Of a DNA stretch of 45,778 nt, positions 9,094-16,208 are shown piece by piece. Position numbers and translations under genes: made by a program. Under the pieces are notes generated by a model, which saw nothing but the letters and a program-made list of their open reading frames with translations, was not told where the DNA came from and ran no database searches. Numbering within the stretch: position 1 is the stretch's first letter; the number at the start of each line of letters is the position of its first letter. Location: contig CAAETY010000057.1 in the NCBI GenBank assembly GCA_900759105.1, forward strand, positions 1-45,778, in the 5' to 3' direction. The stretch comes from Peptococcaceae bacterium (GTDB lineage: Bacteria; Bacillota; Peptococcia; Peptococcales; Peptococcaceae).

Positions 9094-10991
9094 AATTAAA
9101 AGCCCGCGCACTATTGGCGGCGGTGTTGATGTGTAGCTTGGTATTAACCGGTTGTGGTGGCAATCAGCCGGCGCCGGAGGTACCGGAAGGAAGCCAAGAA
9201 ATAGAAATTACCAATGCAGAGAAGGTAGAAACGTCTTACGATTGCGTTGTGGTGGATGGCAGTCCCGAAGGGATTAGCGCTGCAATTAGTGCGGCACGAA
9301 ATGGGCTTAAGACCTTGCTTATTTGTCAGGATGCTGCTTTGGGTGGACTTTATACCTTGGGGGAGCTTAACTTCATTGATGTGCCGGAATCTCGCAGTGG
9401 GCAAGTTCTTGTCGGTGGGATTTACAAGGAATTTAGCGATGCGGTAGGTGGCAGTGGCTTTGATATTATTAAAGCGAAGAATGTATTTTATCAAATGGTA
9501 GCCAACGAAAAGAATCTTACCTTGCGTGTGAACAGTCATTTTAGAAAGCCACTGATGGATGGGCAAACAATTACCGGGGTTCAGGTTGAGGAAGAGGGTA
9601 AATCTGTGGAATATCATGCGCCGGTAGTAATTGATGCAACGCCGGATGGTACTGTCTGTGCTGCAGCTGATGTGCCGTATACCTTTGCCGGTGAGGATAT
9701 TGGTGAGCGCGACCGCGAAATGGGTGTAACCTTGGTGTTCCGTTTGCGCGGTGTAGATTGGGACAAGGTAAGTGCGCATGTGACGAAAATTCCTAAAGGT
9801 GAAACCACTGCCGAAGGGGATGTAAACGGCAATCTAGCATGGGGCTATAGCAAAGAAGGCTTTGCGTATGAACCAACAGATGAAGCAATGCGTTTAAGAG
9901 GTTTCAATATTGCACGCCAAGATAATGGAGATGTACTACTGAATGCATTGATTATCTTTGATGTGGATGCATTGAATCCGGAAAGTCGTGCCGAAGGCAT
10001 TGCACGCGGTGAGGCAGAGCTTCCGATGATTATCGAGTATATGCGTGCACATTGTGAAGGCTTTGAACAGGCTGAACTGGTGAATACTGCGGAACAGCTT
10101 TATGTACGTGAAACACGTCATATTGAATGTAAGAAGATGCTCACCATTGACGATGTTTTAGAAAATCGTGCCCAACCGGATGCGATTTGTGTGACCAACT
10201 ATCCAGTTGATGTACAAGCAACGAAAACACAGCGTTTCGGTACAGTGGTCGGATTTCCTGATCAATACGAAATTTCATTTGCAAGCTTGGTGCCGAAAAA
10301 GGTAGACGGACTGATGATTGTAGGGCGTTCCGCAGGGTTCACTTCTCTGGCAGCCGGTTCTGCACGCATTGTGCCGACAGGGATGGCATGTGGGCAGGCT
10401 TCTGGTGTCGCTGCAAAGCTATGCGTGGATAAGGAAATGACGCCACGAGAATTGTGTGATAATGAAAAAGCCATCAAGAAGATGCAAACGACCCTTAAAA
10501 AGCAAGGGGCACTTTTAGACCATCAAGCAACCGAAGAACCGGTAATGCGTCATTGGGCCTATAGTGGTCTTAAGGTGATTCGCAGTATGGGTTATGCCGA
10601 TGGTGGTTACAACAATGATTATCGTTTGGATGATGCGGTAACGGGGTCGCGTTTTTGTAATCTGGTCAATCTTGCCATAAAAAAATCCGGCTTACCACTT
10701 GAAACACGCGTAGTTGTGGGTGAAGCACCAAACAATGTGGATTTATTGATGGCACTTTCCACAAAGGTTGCTGAACTGGAAGGGGTGGAAGCGCCAACAG
10801 ACTTTGACAGTGCGGTAGCGTTTTTCCAAGAACGTGATGTGCTGGATAATACCCTCAGTAAAAAATTTGCCGATAGTAAGACAATCGCTGATGCTGGTAG
10901 TTGTTACATGTTAGCAGCGAGATTATACGAGCATTTATTGACACTTCCGGGCGCAATCAGATATACTGCCATCAATCAGTTGGAAATGTAA
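9090..10991 (+). CDS. Lipid-anchored FAD-dependent oxidoreductase with SLH-like C-terminal repeats
   Basis: Residues 1-22 are a lipoprotein signal with the lipobox LTGC (Cys22). From about residue 50 a Rossmann FAD-binding segment follows, with a modified glycine motif (VVVDGSPEGISAAISAARNG, then LLICQDAALGG). This matches the FAD_oxidored (PF12831-like) family. Near residues 320-430 the family segments RETRHIE and GLMIVGRSAGFTSLAAGSARIVPTG complete the flavoprotein core. Residues about 485-535 (HWAYSGLKVIRSMGYADGGY...VTGSRF) read like an S-layer homology repeat. Residues about 580-630 (VAFFQERDVLDN...) could be a second, weaker one. The substrate is unknown. It is the last gene of the rapZ-yvcK-whiA run, with a 4-nt overlap, followed by a strong terminator. 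Confidence 0.8.
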   Translation: MKLKARALLAAVLMCSLVLTGCGGNQPAPEVPEGSQEIEITNAEKVETSYDCVVVDGSPEGISAAISAARNGLKTLLICQDAALGGLYTLGELNFIDVPESRSGQVLVGGIYKEFSDAVGGSGFDIIKAKNVFYQMVANEKNLTLRVNSHFRKPLMDGQTITGVQVEEEGKSVEYHAPVVIDATPDGTVCAAADVPYTFAGEDIGERDREMGVTLVFRLRGVDWDKVSAHVTKIPKGETTAEGDVNGNLAWGYSKEGFAYEPTDEAMRLRGFNIARQDNGDVLLNALIIFDVDALNPESRAEGIARGEAELPMIIEYMRAHCEGFEQAELVNTAEQLYVRETRHIECKKMLTIDDVLENRAQPDAICVTNYPVDVQATKTQRFGTVVGFPDQYEISFASLVPKKVDGLMIVGRSAGFTSLAAGSARIVPTGMACGQASGVAAKLCVDKEMTPRELCDNEKAIKKMQTTLKKQGALLDHQATEEPVMRHWAYSGLKVIRSMGYADGGYNNDYRLDDAVTGSRFCNLVNLAIKKSGLPLETRVVVGEAPNNVDLLMALSTKVAELEGVEAPTDFDSAVAFFQERDVLDNTLSKKFADSKTIADAGSCYMLAARLYEHLLTLPGAIRYTAINQLEM

Positions 10992-10996
10992 ATTTC

Positions 10997-11047
10997 AAAG
11001 CGCACCGCTTGCCGACTCAAAGGAGAGAGGCAAGCGGTGCGCTTTTT
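10997..11047 (+). terminator. Strong intrinsic terminator ending the rapZ cluster
   Basis: A 17-bp stem (AAAGCGCACCGCTTGCC and its complement) with a 15-nt loop ends in a T-run, starting 6 nt after the stop codon of the FAD lipoprotein. Confidence 0.9.
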
Positions 11048-11163
11048 GTATGAAACGGATTGATAATCGGTTTTGTAGATGCGCTGTGTAAGCAAAATGT
11101 TGGAAGCATGATGATTAAATGACAGATTAAGATTCTTTTATGAGTTAAAGCGAAAAACTGTGA

Positions 11164-11192
11164 TTGACCTCTTTACTTTTTTACTTTACCAT
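11164..11192 (+). promoter_or_regulatory. Candidate promoter of the ABC transporter binding protein
   Basis: TTGACC at 11164 is 17 bp from TACCAT at 11187, about 50 nt upstream of the ATG. An alternative pair, TTTACT and TAAACT with a 17-bp spacer, overlaps it slightly downstream, so the exact start is uncertain. Between the terminator (11047) and this site I see no gene. Confidence 0.35.
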
Positions 11193-11243
11193 GATAAACT
11201 ATTAAACAGTTAAACAAGATTATACATCGGAGGAGAAAATACC

Positions 11244-12071
11244 ATGAAAAAAAAGATTGCGAAATTATTAACTGTCGGTTTGCTTGTTAGTATGATGTTG
11301 ACCGGTTGCGGTGGTGGCGGTAGTGATGATGCTTCCCAAGCAAGCTCTGCACCGGCTGCAAAGGGCGATGGCATTGTTTATGCAGTTGAACAAGGCTCTG
11401 CCGGTGAAGACGTAGCAAAGGAAAAGGGGTTTGACTACATTCCTGTAACTGCACAAGCAGATGCGTTGATGGAGGTTGCTGCTGGTACCTCCGATGCAGC
11501 AATTATTGACCTCTTAATGGCAGGTTCCATGGTTGGTGAAGGCACCAGCTATCCTGATATGGTTATCGGTGACAAGCTCACTGAAGAAAAGTATGGCGCT
11601 GGCTGCCGTAAGGATTCCGACCTTACCAGCTTTATCAACCAAGTGCTTTATGAAGCTGATCAAGATGGTACCTTGCTCGAAACTGCTAAGAAATACGGCG
11701 TGCAAGAATCCTTGGTCGCACAGCCTGAAAGCAAGTTCGAACAATCCGAAAAAGACAGCGATGTTCAATATATTAAGGATAAAGGTAAATTGGTTGTTGG
11801 TATTACCGAATTTGCACCAATGGACTATAAGGATGAAAACGGCGAATGGATTGGCTTTGATGCAGACATGGCTCGCTTAGTTGCTAAAAAGCTCGGCGTT
11901 GATATTGAATTCGCTGTTATCGAATGGGATGCCAAGGTGATGGAACTTCAATCCAAGAGCATTGACGTTGCTTGGAACGGTATGACCTTGAATGATTCTG
12001 TTCTCAATGCATTGAATTGCACCAATGCTTATTGCAACAATGCACAGGTAGTTGTAACCGCTGGGAAATAA
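11244..12071 (+). CDS. ABC transporter substrate-binding lipoprotein with circularly permuted lobes
   Basis: This 275-residue lipoprotein (signal 1-22, lipobox LTGC, Cys22) is a family 3 extracellular solute-binding protein (SBP_bac_3, polar amino acid type), but with the two lobes in reverse order. After a Ser/Ala/Gly-rich linker, residues about 42-160 match what is normally the second lobe: GIVYAVEQGSAGEDVA, VAAGTSDAAIIDLL, and the closing helices FINQVLYEADQDGTL...YGV. Residues about 177-273 match what is normally the N-terminal lobe: GKLVVGITEFAPMDYKDENG, then IGFDADMARLVAKKLG and DVAWNGMTLND, ending at NNAQVVV where a normal protein would cross to the second lobe. The arginine usual after the T-x-T segment is Val here. 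RBS GGAGGAG precedes the ATG. Confidence 0.9.
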   Translation: MKKKIAKLLTVGLLVSMMLTGCGGGGSDDASQASSAPAAKGDGIVYAVEQGSAGEDVAKEKGFDYIPVTAQADALMEVAAGTSDAAIIDLLMAGSMVGEGTSYPDMVIGDKLTEEKYGAGCRKDSDLTSFINQVLYEADQDGTLLETAKKYGVQESLVAQPESKFEQSEKDSDVQYIKDKGKLVVGITEFAPMDYKDENGEWIGFDADMARLVAKKLGVDIEFAVIEWDAKVMELQSKSIDVAWNGMTLNDSVLNALNCTNAYCNNAQVVVTAGK

Positions 12072-12107
12072 TTACATAGTTTAGAATCTGATATTTAGAC
12101 AACGATA

Positions 12108-12140
12108 GCAGAGGACGATATTCGTCCTCTGCTTTGTTTC
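12108..12140 (+). terminator. Intrinsic terminator between binding protein and permease genes
   Basis: A perfect 11-bp stem (GCAGAGGACGA / TCGTCCTCTGC) with a 3-nt loop is followed by TTTGTTT. It likely limits read-through, so that the binding protein is made in excess over the membrane components. Confidence 0.8.
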
Positions 12141-12194
12141 GGTAGACATGAAGGTTGTTTTATGGTATTTTAAGACTTTAGTGGGAAACCATGC

Positions 12195-12203
12195 TGATAT
12201 AAT
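12195..12203 (+). promoter_or_regulatory. Extended -10 promoter of the permease-ATPase genes
   Basis: TGA directly precedes a perfect TATAAT (12198-12203), 22 nt upstream of the permease ATG. The -35 is weak. It gives the permease and ATPase genes their own start behind the terminator at 12108-12140. Confidence 0.55.
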
Positions 12204-12225
12204 AAATTATTAAAGGAGTTATGTT

Positions 12226-12891
12226 ATGCCGGATATGTTTTGGTCGGTCAATCAGGCGCTTTTAATTGCACTGGGAGACACATTCAAAATTTTTGCTTTC
12301 ACGTTGATTTTTGCAATTCCATTGGGGTTGCTCTTGAGTTTTGGTTCGATGAGTCGTATCAAGCCACTGAAATACTTGATTAACTTCATTGTTTGGGTGT
12401 TCCGTGGGACACCGCTTATGCTGCAATTATTCGTTGTATTCTTTATTCCGGGGTTGGTTTTTCATACGAACATCTGGGGTGGTGGCGAAGAAGGGCGCAT
12501 GCTTGCTACTATCGTAGCGTTTAGCTTAAACTATGCCTGCTATTTCTCTGTTATTTTCCGCGGCGGTATTGAAGGGGTGCCGGTAGGGCAACAAGAAGCC
12601 GGGGAAGTGCTTGGGATGACCAAAAGCCAAATCTTCTTTAAGATTACACTTTTGCAAATGATTAAGCGCGTTGTACCACCAATGTCCAATGAAATTATTA
12701 CTCTTGTCAAGGATACCTCTTTGGCACGTGTTATTGGTGTCGTAGAATTAACCCACGCCGGGTATGCCTATATCAAAGCTGCCGGGATTATCTGGCCATT
12801 GTTCTACACGGCGGTTTTTTACTTGGTGTTTGTTGGGATTTTAACCCTCTTGTTCAACTACATTGAACGTAGATTGTCATACTTTAGATAA
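12226..12891 (+). CDS. Polar amino acid ABC transporter permease (HisM/GlnP family)
   Basis: This is an integral membrane permease of 221 residues, of the His/Glu/Gln/Arg/opine type. Five hydrophobic segments are visible, at about residues 19-40, 46-70, 85-110, 140-160 and 185-210. The EAA cytoplasmic loop that docks on the ATPase reads QEAGEVLGMTKSQIFFKITL near residue 125. The family start, with a TFKIFAFTLIFAIPLGLLL helix, is present. RBS AAAGGAG is 7 nt before the ATG. The ATPase gene follows 14 nt downstream. As there is a single permease gene, it probably works as a homodimer. Confidence 0.93.
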   Translation: MPDMFWSVNQALLIALGDTFKIFAFTLIFAIPLGLLLSFGSMSRIKPLKYLINFIVWVFRGTPLMLQLFVVFFIPGLVFHTNIWGGGEEGRMLATIVAFSLNYACYFSVIFRGGIEGVPVGQQEAGEVLGMTKSQIFFKITLLQMIKRVVPPMSNEIITLVKDTSLARVIGVVELTHAGYAYIKAAGIIWPLFYTAVFYLVFVGILTLLFNYIERRLSYFR

Positions 12892-12905
12892 GAAGGAGAG
12901 CATCA

Positions 12906-13691
12906 ATGGCGATTTTAGAAGTAAATAATATCGAAAAGCATTTTGGTGCCACCAAGGTGTTAAAAGACGTGAGCTTCTCTTTGGAAGAAGGGAGTACGCT
13001 TGCTGTCATCGGTTCTTCCGGCTCTGGGAAAACGACCCTCTTGCGTTGCTTGAACTTCTTGGAAACCCCGGATCAGGGAACCATTTCTGTACGCGGTGAA
13101 ACTTTGTTTGATGCGAGTCAATCTGCAAAGGAGCATGAAAAGGATTTGCGCAAGAAACGTTTGCATTTTGGCATGGTGTTCCAATCGTTTAATTTGTTTC
13201 CACAATATACAGCACTTGAAAATGTCATGCTGAGTGAACAGCTTTTGGCAAAAGAACGCTCTGAGTACAAGCAAAACAAAAAGCAAATTTTTGCTGATAT
13301 TGAAGAACACGGAAAAGCACTTTTGGCTCAAATGGGCCTTTCTGATCGTATGAATCACTATCCGCACCAATTATCCGGTGGGCAACAACAGCGTGTGGCG
13401 ATTGCCAGAGCACTTGCACTCGAACCGGATATCCTCTGCTTTGACGAACCAACCTCTGCACTTGACCCTGAGCTTACCGGTGAAGTATTAAAGGTTATTC
13501 GTGGCCTTGCGGACAAGAAAACAACCATGATTATTGTTACTCACGAAATGGCATTTGCACGTGATGTAGCAGACCATATCATTTTTATGGATGGCGGCGT
13601 GGTTGTAGAACAAGGGGAAGCCAAGCAAGTTATCAACAATCCACAAGAAGAGCGCACTAAACAGTTTCTTTCTCGTTATACTCAAGGTTAA
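12906..13691 (+). CDS. Polar amino acid ABC transporter ATP-binding protein (GlnQ family)
   Basis: This is the cytoplasmic ATPase of the transporter, 261 residues. Walker A GSSGSGKT is at 36-43, the Q-loop is in MVFQSFNLFPQYT, the signature LSGGQQQR is near 156, Walker B ILCFDEPTSALDPE is near 175, and the H-loop is in IIVTHEMAFA. A Lys-rich stretch of about 15 residues between the Q-loop helix and the signature (LAKERSEYKQNKKQIFADIE) is longer than in typical GlnQ proteins. RBS AAGGAG precedes the ATG. The transporter ligand cannot be assigned from the ATPase. Confidence 0.95.
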   Translation: MAILEVNNIEKHFGATKVLKDVSFSLEEGSTLAVIGSSGSGKTTLLRCLNFLETPDQGTISVRGETLFDASQSAKEHEKDLRKKRLHFGMVFQSFNLFPQYTALENVMLSEQLLAKERSEYKQNKKQIFADIEEHGKALLAQMGLSDRMNHYPHQLSGGQQQRVAIARALALEPDILCFDEPTSALDPELTGEVLKVIRGLADKKTTMIIVTHEMAFARDVADHIIFMDGGVVVEQGEAKQVINNPQEERTKQFLSRYTQG

Positions 13692-13703
13692 TTGTATTAA
13701 AAT

Positions 13704-13748
13704 AAAATGGTTGCTCCAACTTAAGAATGTTGAAGCAACCATTTTTTT
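13704..13748 (+). terminator. Intrinsic terminator of the ABC transporter operon
   Basis: A 15-bp stem (AATGGTTGCTCCAAC against GTTGAAGCAACCATT, one mismatch) with an 8-nt loop is followed by a run of T. Confidence 0.88.
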
Positions 13749-13813
13749 ACATATTTAATTGTGGTGGTATTATGGAGATTTGTGTTACATGTTGTGAAAG
13801 ATGCTTTTTGTGT

Positions 13814-13834
13814 GGTAAGATTAATTATCTAACC
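13814..13834 (+). promoter_or_regulatory. Palindromic operator overlapping the tetR promoter
   Basis: Half-sites GGTAAGAT and ATCTAACC are separated by 5 bp, forming a 21-bp near-perfect palindrome centred 30 nt upstream of the TetR gene start. The left half contains an extended -10 (TGG then TAAGAT), with TTGTGA 18 bp upstream as a fair -35. The layout suggests autorepression by the TetR-type product. Confidence 0.5.
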
Positions 13835-13853
13835 GCTCGGGGAGGTTAACGGA

Positions 13854-14405
13854 ATGGCTGATTCAAATATTACAAAACGTGCTTTGGCGTCTGCGCTTAA
13901 GGAACTAATGAATGAAAAGCCATTTGCGCGCATTAGCGTAAGCGATATTTGTGCAAAATGTGAGATGAATCGCAAGAGTTTCTACTATCACTTCAAAGAT
14001 AAATACGATTTGGTGAACTGGATATATAATACAGAATTTCTTTCAGTCGTACGTCATAAGGAATACGAGTCCGGATGGGGCCTTTTGGATGAATTGTGTG
14101 AGTATTTCTATGAGAATCGTGATTTTTATCGCAAAACATTTAAAGTAGATGGCCAAAATTCCTTCTCAGACTATTTTCATGCGATTTCAATGTCAATTTT
14201 GACAGAAGAATTGGCAGAGATATCAACAGAACCGTCGGAAATTGAGTTTTATGTTAACTTCTATACCGATGCTTTTGTTTGTGCGATTAAACGATGGCTG
14301 TCGGAAAAAGATTGTATGCCCGCAAAAGATTTTTCAATCTTGCTCCAGCGTTGCTTGTTGGGTGTATCGCAAAAAATTGTTAGCGATTTTAATGTTAACG
14401 CATAA
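13854..14405 (+). CDS. TetR/AcrR-family transcriptional regulator
   Basis: This is a DNA-binding regulator of 183 residues. The N-terminal helix-turn-helix is classic: ITKRALASALKELMNEKPFA, then ISVSDICAKCEMNRKSFYYHFKDKYDLVNWIY (the FYYHFKDK hallmark near residues 44-51). The C-terminal half resembles the TetR_C_8 type found in DhaS-like regulators. The ligand is unknown. GGGGAGG precedes the ATG. It stands alone behind its own palindrome and is convergent with the next gene. The closest functional neighbour is the upstream ABC transporter, but a strong terminator separates them. Confidence 0.9.
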   Translation: MADSNITKRALASALKELMNEKPFARISVSDICAKCEMNRKSFYYHFKDKYDLVNWIYNTEFLSVVRHKEYESGWGLLDELCEYFYENRDFYRKTFKVDGQNSFSDYFHAISMSILTEELAEISTEPSEIEFYVNFYTDAFVCAIKRWLSEKDCMPAKDFSILLQRCLLGVSQKIVSDFNVNA

Positions 14406-14411
14406 AAAAGG

Positions 14412-14448
14412 AAGACACAATAAGTTTCTCTGCTTATTGTGTCTTTTT
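14412..14448. terminator. Bidirectional terminator between convergent genes
   Basis: A 13-bp perfect stem (AAGACACAATAAG / CTTATTGTGTCTT) has an 8-nt loop. T-runs on both sides serve the tetR gene (plus) and the 14461-15474 gene (minus). Confidence 0.85.
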
Positions 14449-14460
14449 GGTTTTAGGCGA

Positions 14461-15474
14461 TTATTTTTTTAGAGCGTCCTTTAGAATGCCTTTGAGTGGG
14501 TGCTTGAAAAAATTGTGCATAGAGTTTTCTGAGCGACCGTTTAGGGTGTGAAGTGTGCCATCTTTATCAAAGCATACCAGACATAGGTCATCGGAAATGA
14601 TTTGATCGATGAGTTGTAAATCATGTTGCAAATCCATCAATATAAATGGATAGTGTTGACCATCGCGCTTTTGACATATGAATTGATAAACAGCGTTTGA
14701 AATGTGAATGGGACAACTATCATCACTAACTGTAATGACAAGGGTGGGGTGATATTGAAGAAGTGTGTCCAACCATGACTCTTGAATAACAAGATGATAG
14801 TTTGCTTCATTATATAGGCGATAGATACCATAAAGCATACGCTCGGTATAGAGCTTTTCGCAGGCATTGGATACATCTCCATCATCGGCAATGAAAATCA
14901 TGACATTATGAAGGTATTTAAGCACTTGAAGATGATTAGGGGAAAGCGTTTTCCATTTCAAGAACAGCACGAAAGCAATGCGAGGATATTTCTTTATAAG
15001 TGGTAAGATTGTAGAGAGGCTGTCGTTTACATGAAGCAAAATGGTATATATACCGAGGTTGGTACATTGATTAAGAAGTCTTTCATAATATTCAGGATGC
15101 GCATTGGTGACAGCAGCATCTAATGATAATGTAATAGCCCAAGGAATATTAAAGCCTTCTTTTGCTTCGATGGTACGAATGGTGGCAGCACCCTTGGTAC
15201 AGCTCTCGTAGCCAATGTTCATGCCAAAGGTGAGTAAGCGTTTATGGTCAATGTGATTTGCTGCTTGATTAACCAATGTGTAGTAGGCGCTATCTGGATT
15301 TTGCAACATTGTTTGCGCAGTTGCGAAAATTTGCTTTTGAAAACGGCCGTTAGAAAAGGCCATGCCCATATCAATTAAATTTCGAATTTCACGTTCTGGC
15401 GCTTCAGTCAACCGTTCAAGGGTGCGATGCACGGTAGCTTTTATTAATAATCTATTCATAGTGGCGGTTTTCAT
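14461..15474 (-). CDS. Cysteine-less radical SAM-related protein
   Basis: The 337-residue product looks like a degenerate member of a Firmicutes radical SAM family. In that family an N-terminal helical segment leads to a strand (N-I-P-W-A-I) followed by the CX3CX2C Fe-S motif. Here the strand NIPWAITLSLD (residues 109-119) is kept, but the following loop is AAVTNAHPEYYERLLNQC, with no cysteine triad. Later barrel strands persist (LGIYTILLHVND, RIAFVLFLKW, MIFIADDGD), as does a C-terminal DGQHYPFILMDLQHD...CFDKDGTLHTL segment. The start is the ATG at 15474, because AAAGGTG lies about 8 nt ahead; upstream in-frame GTG/ATG codons overlap that ribosome site. The family assignment is from memory. 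Confidence 0.6.
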   Translation of the reverse strand: MKTATMNRLLIKATVHRTLERLTEAPEREIRNLIDMGMAFSNGRFQKQIFATAQTMLQNPDSAYYTLVNQAANHIDHKRLLTFGMNIGYESCTKGAATIRTIEAKEGFNIPWAITLSLDAAVTNAHPEYYERLLNQCTNLGIYTILLHVNDSLSTILPLIKKYPRIAFVLFLKWKTLSPNHLQVLKYLHNVMIFIADDGDVSNACEKLYTERMLYGIYRLYNEANYHLVIQESWLDTLLQYHPTLVITVSDDSCPIHISNAVYQFICQKRDGQHYPFILMDLQHDLQLIDQIISDDLCLVCFDKDGTLHTLNGRSENSMHNFFKHPLKGILKDALKK

Positions 15475-15600
15475 TGGTAACATCACCTTTATTAATCGTT
15501 TTCGTATGTAGTATAGCGTGTGATAGGGTGTTCTTTATATGGACAAAAAACGAAGGTCGTCCAAAAATGGAACAGGATGCCAAAAGAAGTAAGGAGCGAA

Positions 15601-15630
15601 AAAACAAAAAGGCCCTGCAAAGTGCAGGGC
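15601..15630 (-). terminator. Terminator of tRNA-Ser
   Basis: On the minus strand an 8-bp perfect stem (GCCCTGCA / TGCAGGGC) with a 3-nt loop is followed by CTTTTTGTTTT, 5 nt after the tRNA 3' end. Confidence 0.85.
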
Positions 15631-15634
15631 AAAA

Positions 15635-15722
15635 CGGAGATGGAGGGATTTGAACCCTCGCGCGTCGTGAAACGCCTACCGCATTTCGAGTGCGGACCCT
15701 TCAGCCACTTGGGTACATCTCC
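15635..15722 (-). tRNA. tRNA-Ser (anticodon CGA)
   Basis: An 88-nt class II tRNA folds with acceptor GGAGATG/CATCTCC and discriminator G. The D-stem is CCC/GGG, and the anticodon stem CCGCA/TGCGG has loop CTCGAAA (anticodon CGA, reading UCG). A long variable arm (GCGT/ACGC) is present, with T-arm GAGGG-TTCAAAT-CCCTC. The 3' CCA is not encoded. It begins 11 nt after the tadA stop codon, with no visible promoter of its own, so it is probably cotranscribed with tadA. Confidence 0.95.
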
Positions 15723-15733
15723 ATATAGATTAA

Positions 15734-16186
15734 TTAGCGCATTTCTCGCAAACGTTGAAAGAAATCGCGTGTGAGGGAAGCACAACGTGTTTGGTCAATT
15801 GGACCGCGAATGCGGAGGTTGTTGGGAAAACCGGGAAATTGTACCAAATTCATTTGGCTGCCGCAAACACCGTAGGTTGGTTCAGAAGCACCGAAAACCA
15901 CGGTAGAAATATGAGAGAGGAGCATAGCGCCGGCGCACATTGGACAAGGCTCATGGGTGACATAAAGTACACAATCATCAAGCTGCCAATGCCCAAGGTG
16001 ATGGGCGGCATCACGCATTGCATTGATTTCCGCATGACCGACAGGATCGTTATCACGTTCACGGGTATTGTGCCCACGACCGATGATATTGCCGTTATAG
16101 GTTACTACAGCACCAATGGGCACATCGTCATGTGCCAAGGCTTTTTGCGCTTCGGTAACAGCTTCATCCATCATTTGTAAATCCAT
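15734..16186 (-). CDS. tadA: tRNA-specific adenosine deaminase
   Basis: TadA converts A34 to inosine in tRNA-Arg(ACG). The product has 150 residues, a normal length. The zinc and proton-shuttle motif is His51-Ala-Glu53, and the other zinc ligands are Cys81 and Cys84 in EPCPMCAGAMLLSHI. The TadA-specific GACDxK-like region reads FGASEPTYGVCGS here. ATG is preceded by GAGGTGA. A strong promoter lies 23-51 nt upstream. The tRNA-Ser gene follows directly. Confidence 0.95.
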   Translation of the reverse strand: MDLQMMDEAVTEAQKALAHDDVPIGAVVTYNGNIIGRGHNTRERDNDPVGHAEINAMRDAAHHLGHWQLDDCVLYVTHEPCPMCAGAMLLSHISTVVFGASEPTYGVCGSQMNLVQFPGFPNNLRIRGPIDQTRCASLTRDFFQRLREMR

Positions 16187-16208
16187 AGGCTCACCTCATA
16201 TCTATATT

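Noticed and set aside
9090..10991. FAD lipoprotein as a plain cytoplasmic fumarate-reductase-like enzyme
   Set aside because: The N-terminus is a clear lipoprotein signal with LTGC, and the C-terminal third does not look like the cap or catalytic domain of fumarate reductases.
11180..11215. AACT-ATTAAAC-AGTT inverted repeat upstream of the binding protein gene as an operator
   Set aside because: Only four base pairs per arm in an A/T-rich promoter region; too weak to distinguish from chance.
15487..15600. SRP (4.5S/6S-like) RNA near tadA and tRNA-Ser, as in some Firmicutes
   Set aside because: The conserved SRP domain IV pattern (GGTCAGG...GGAA...) is not present in the stretch after the tRNA terminator.
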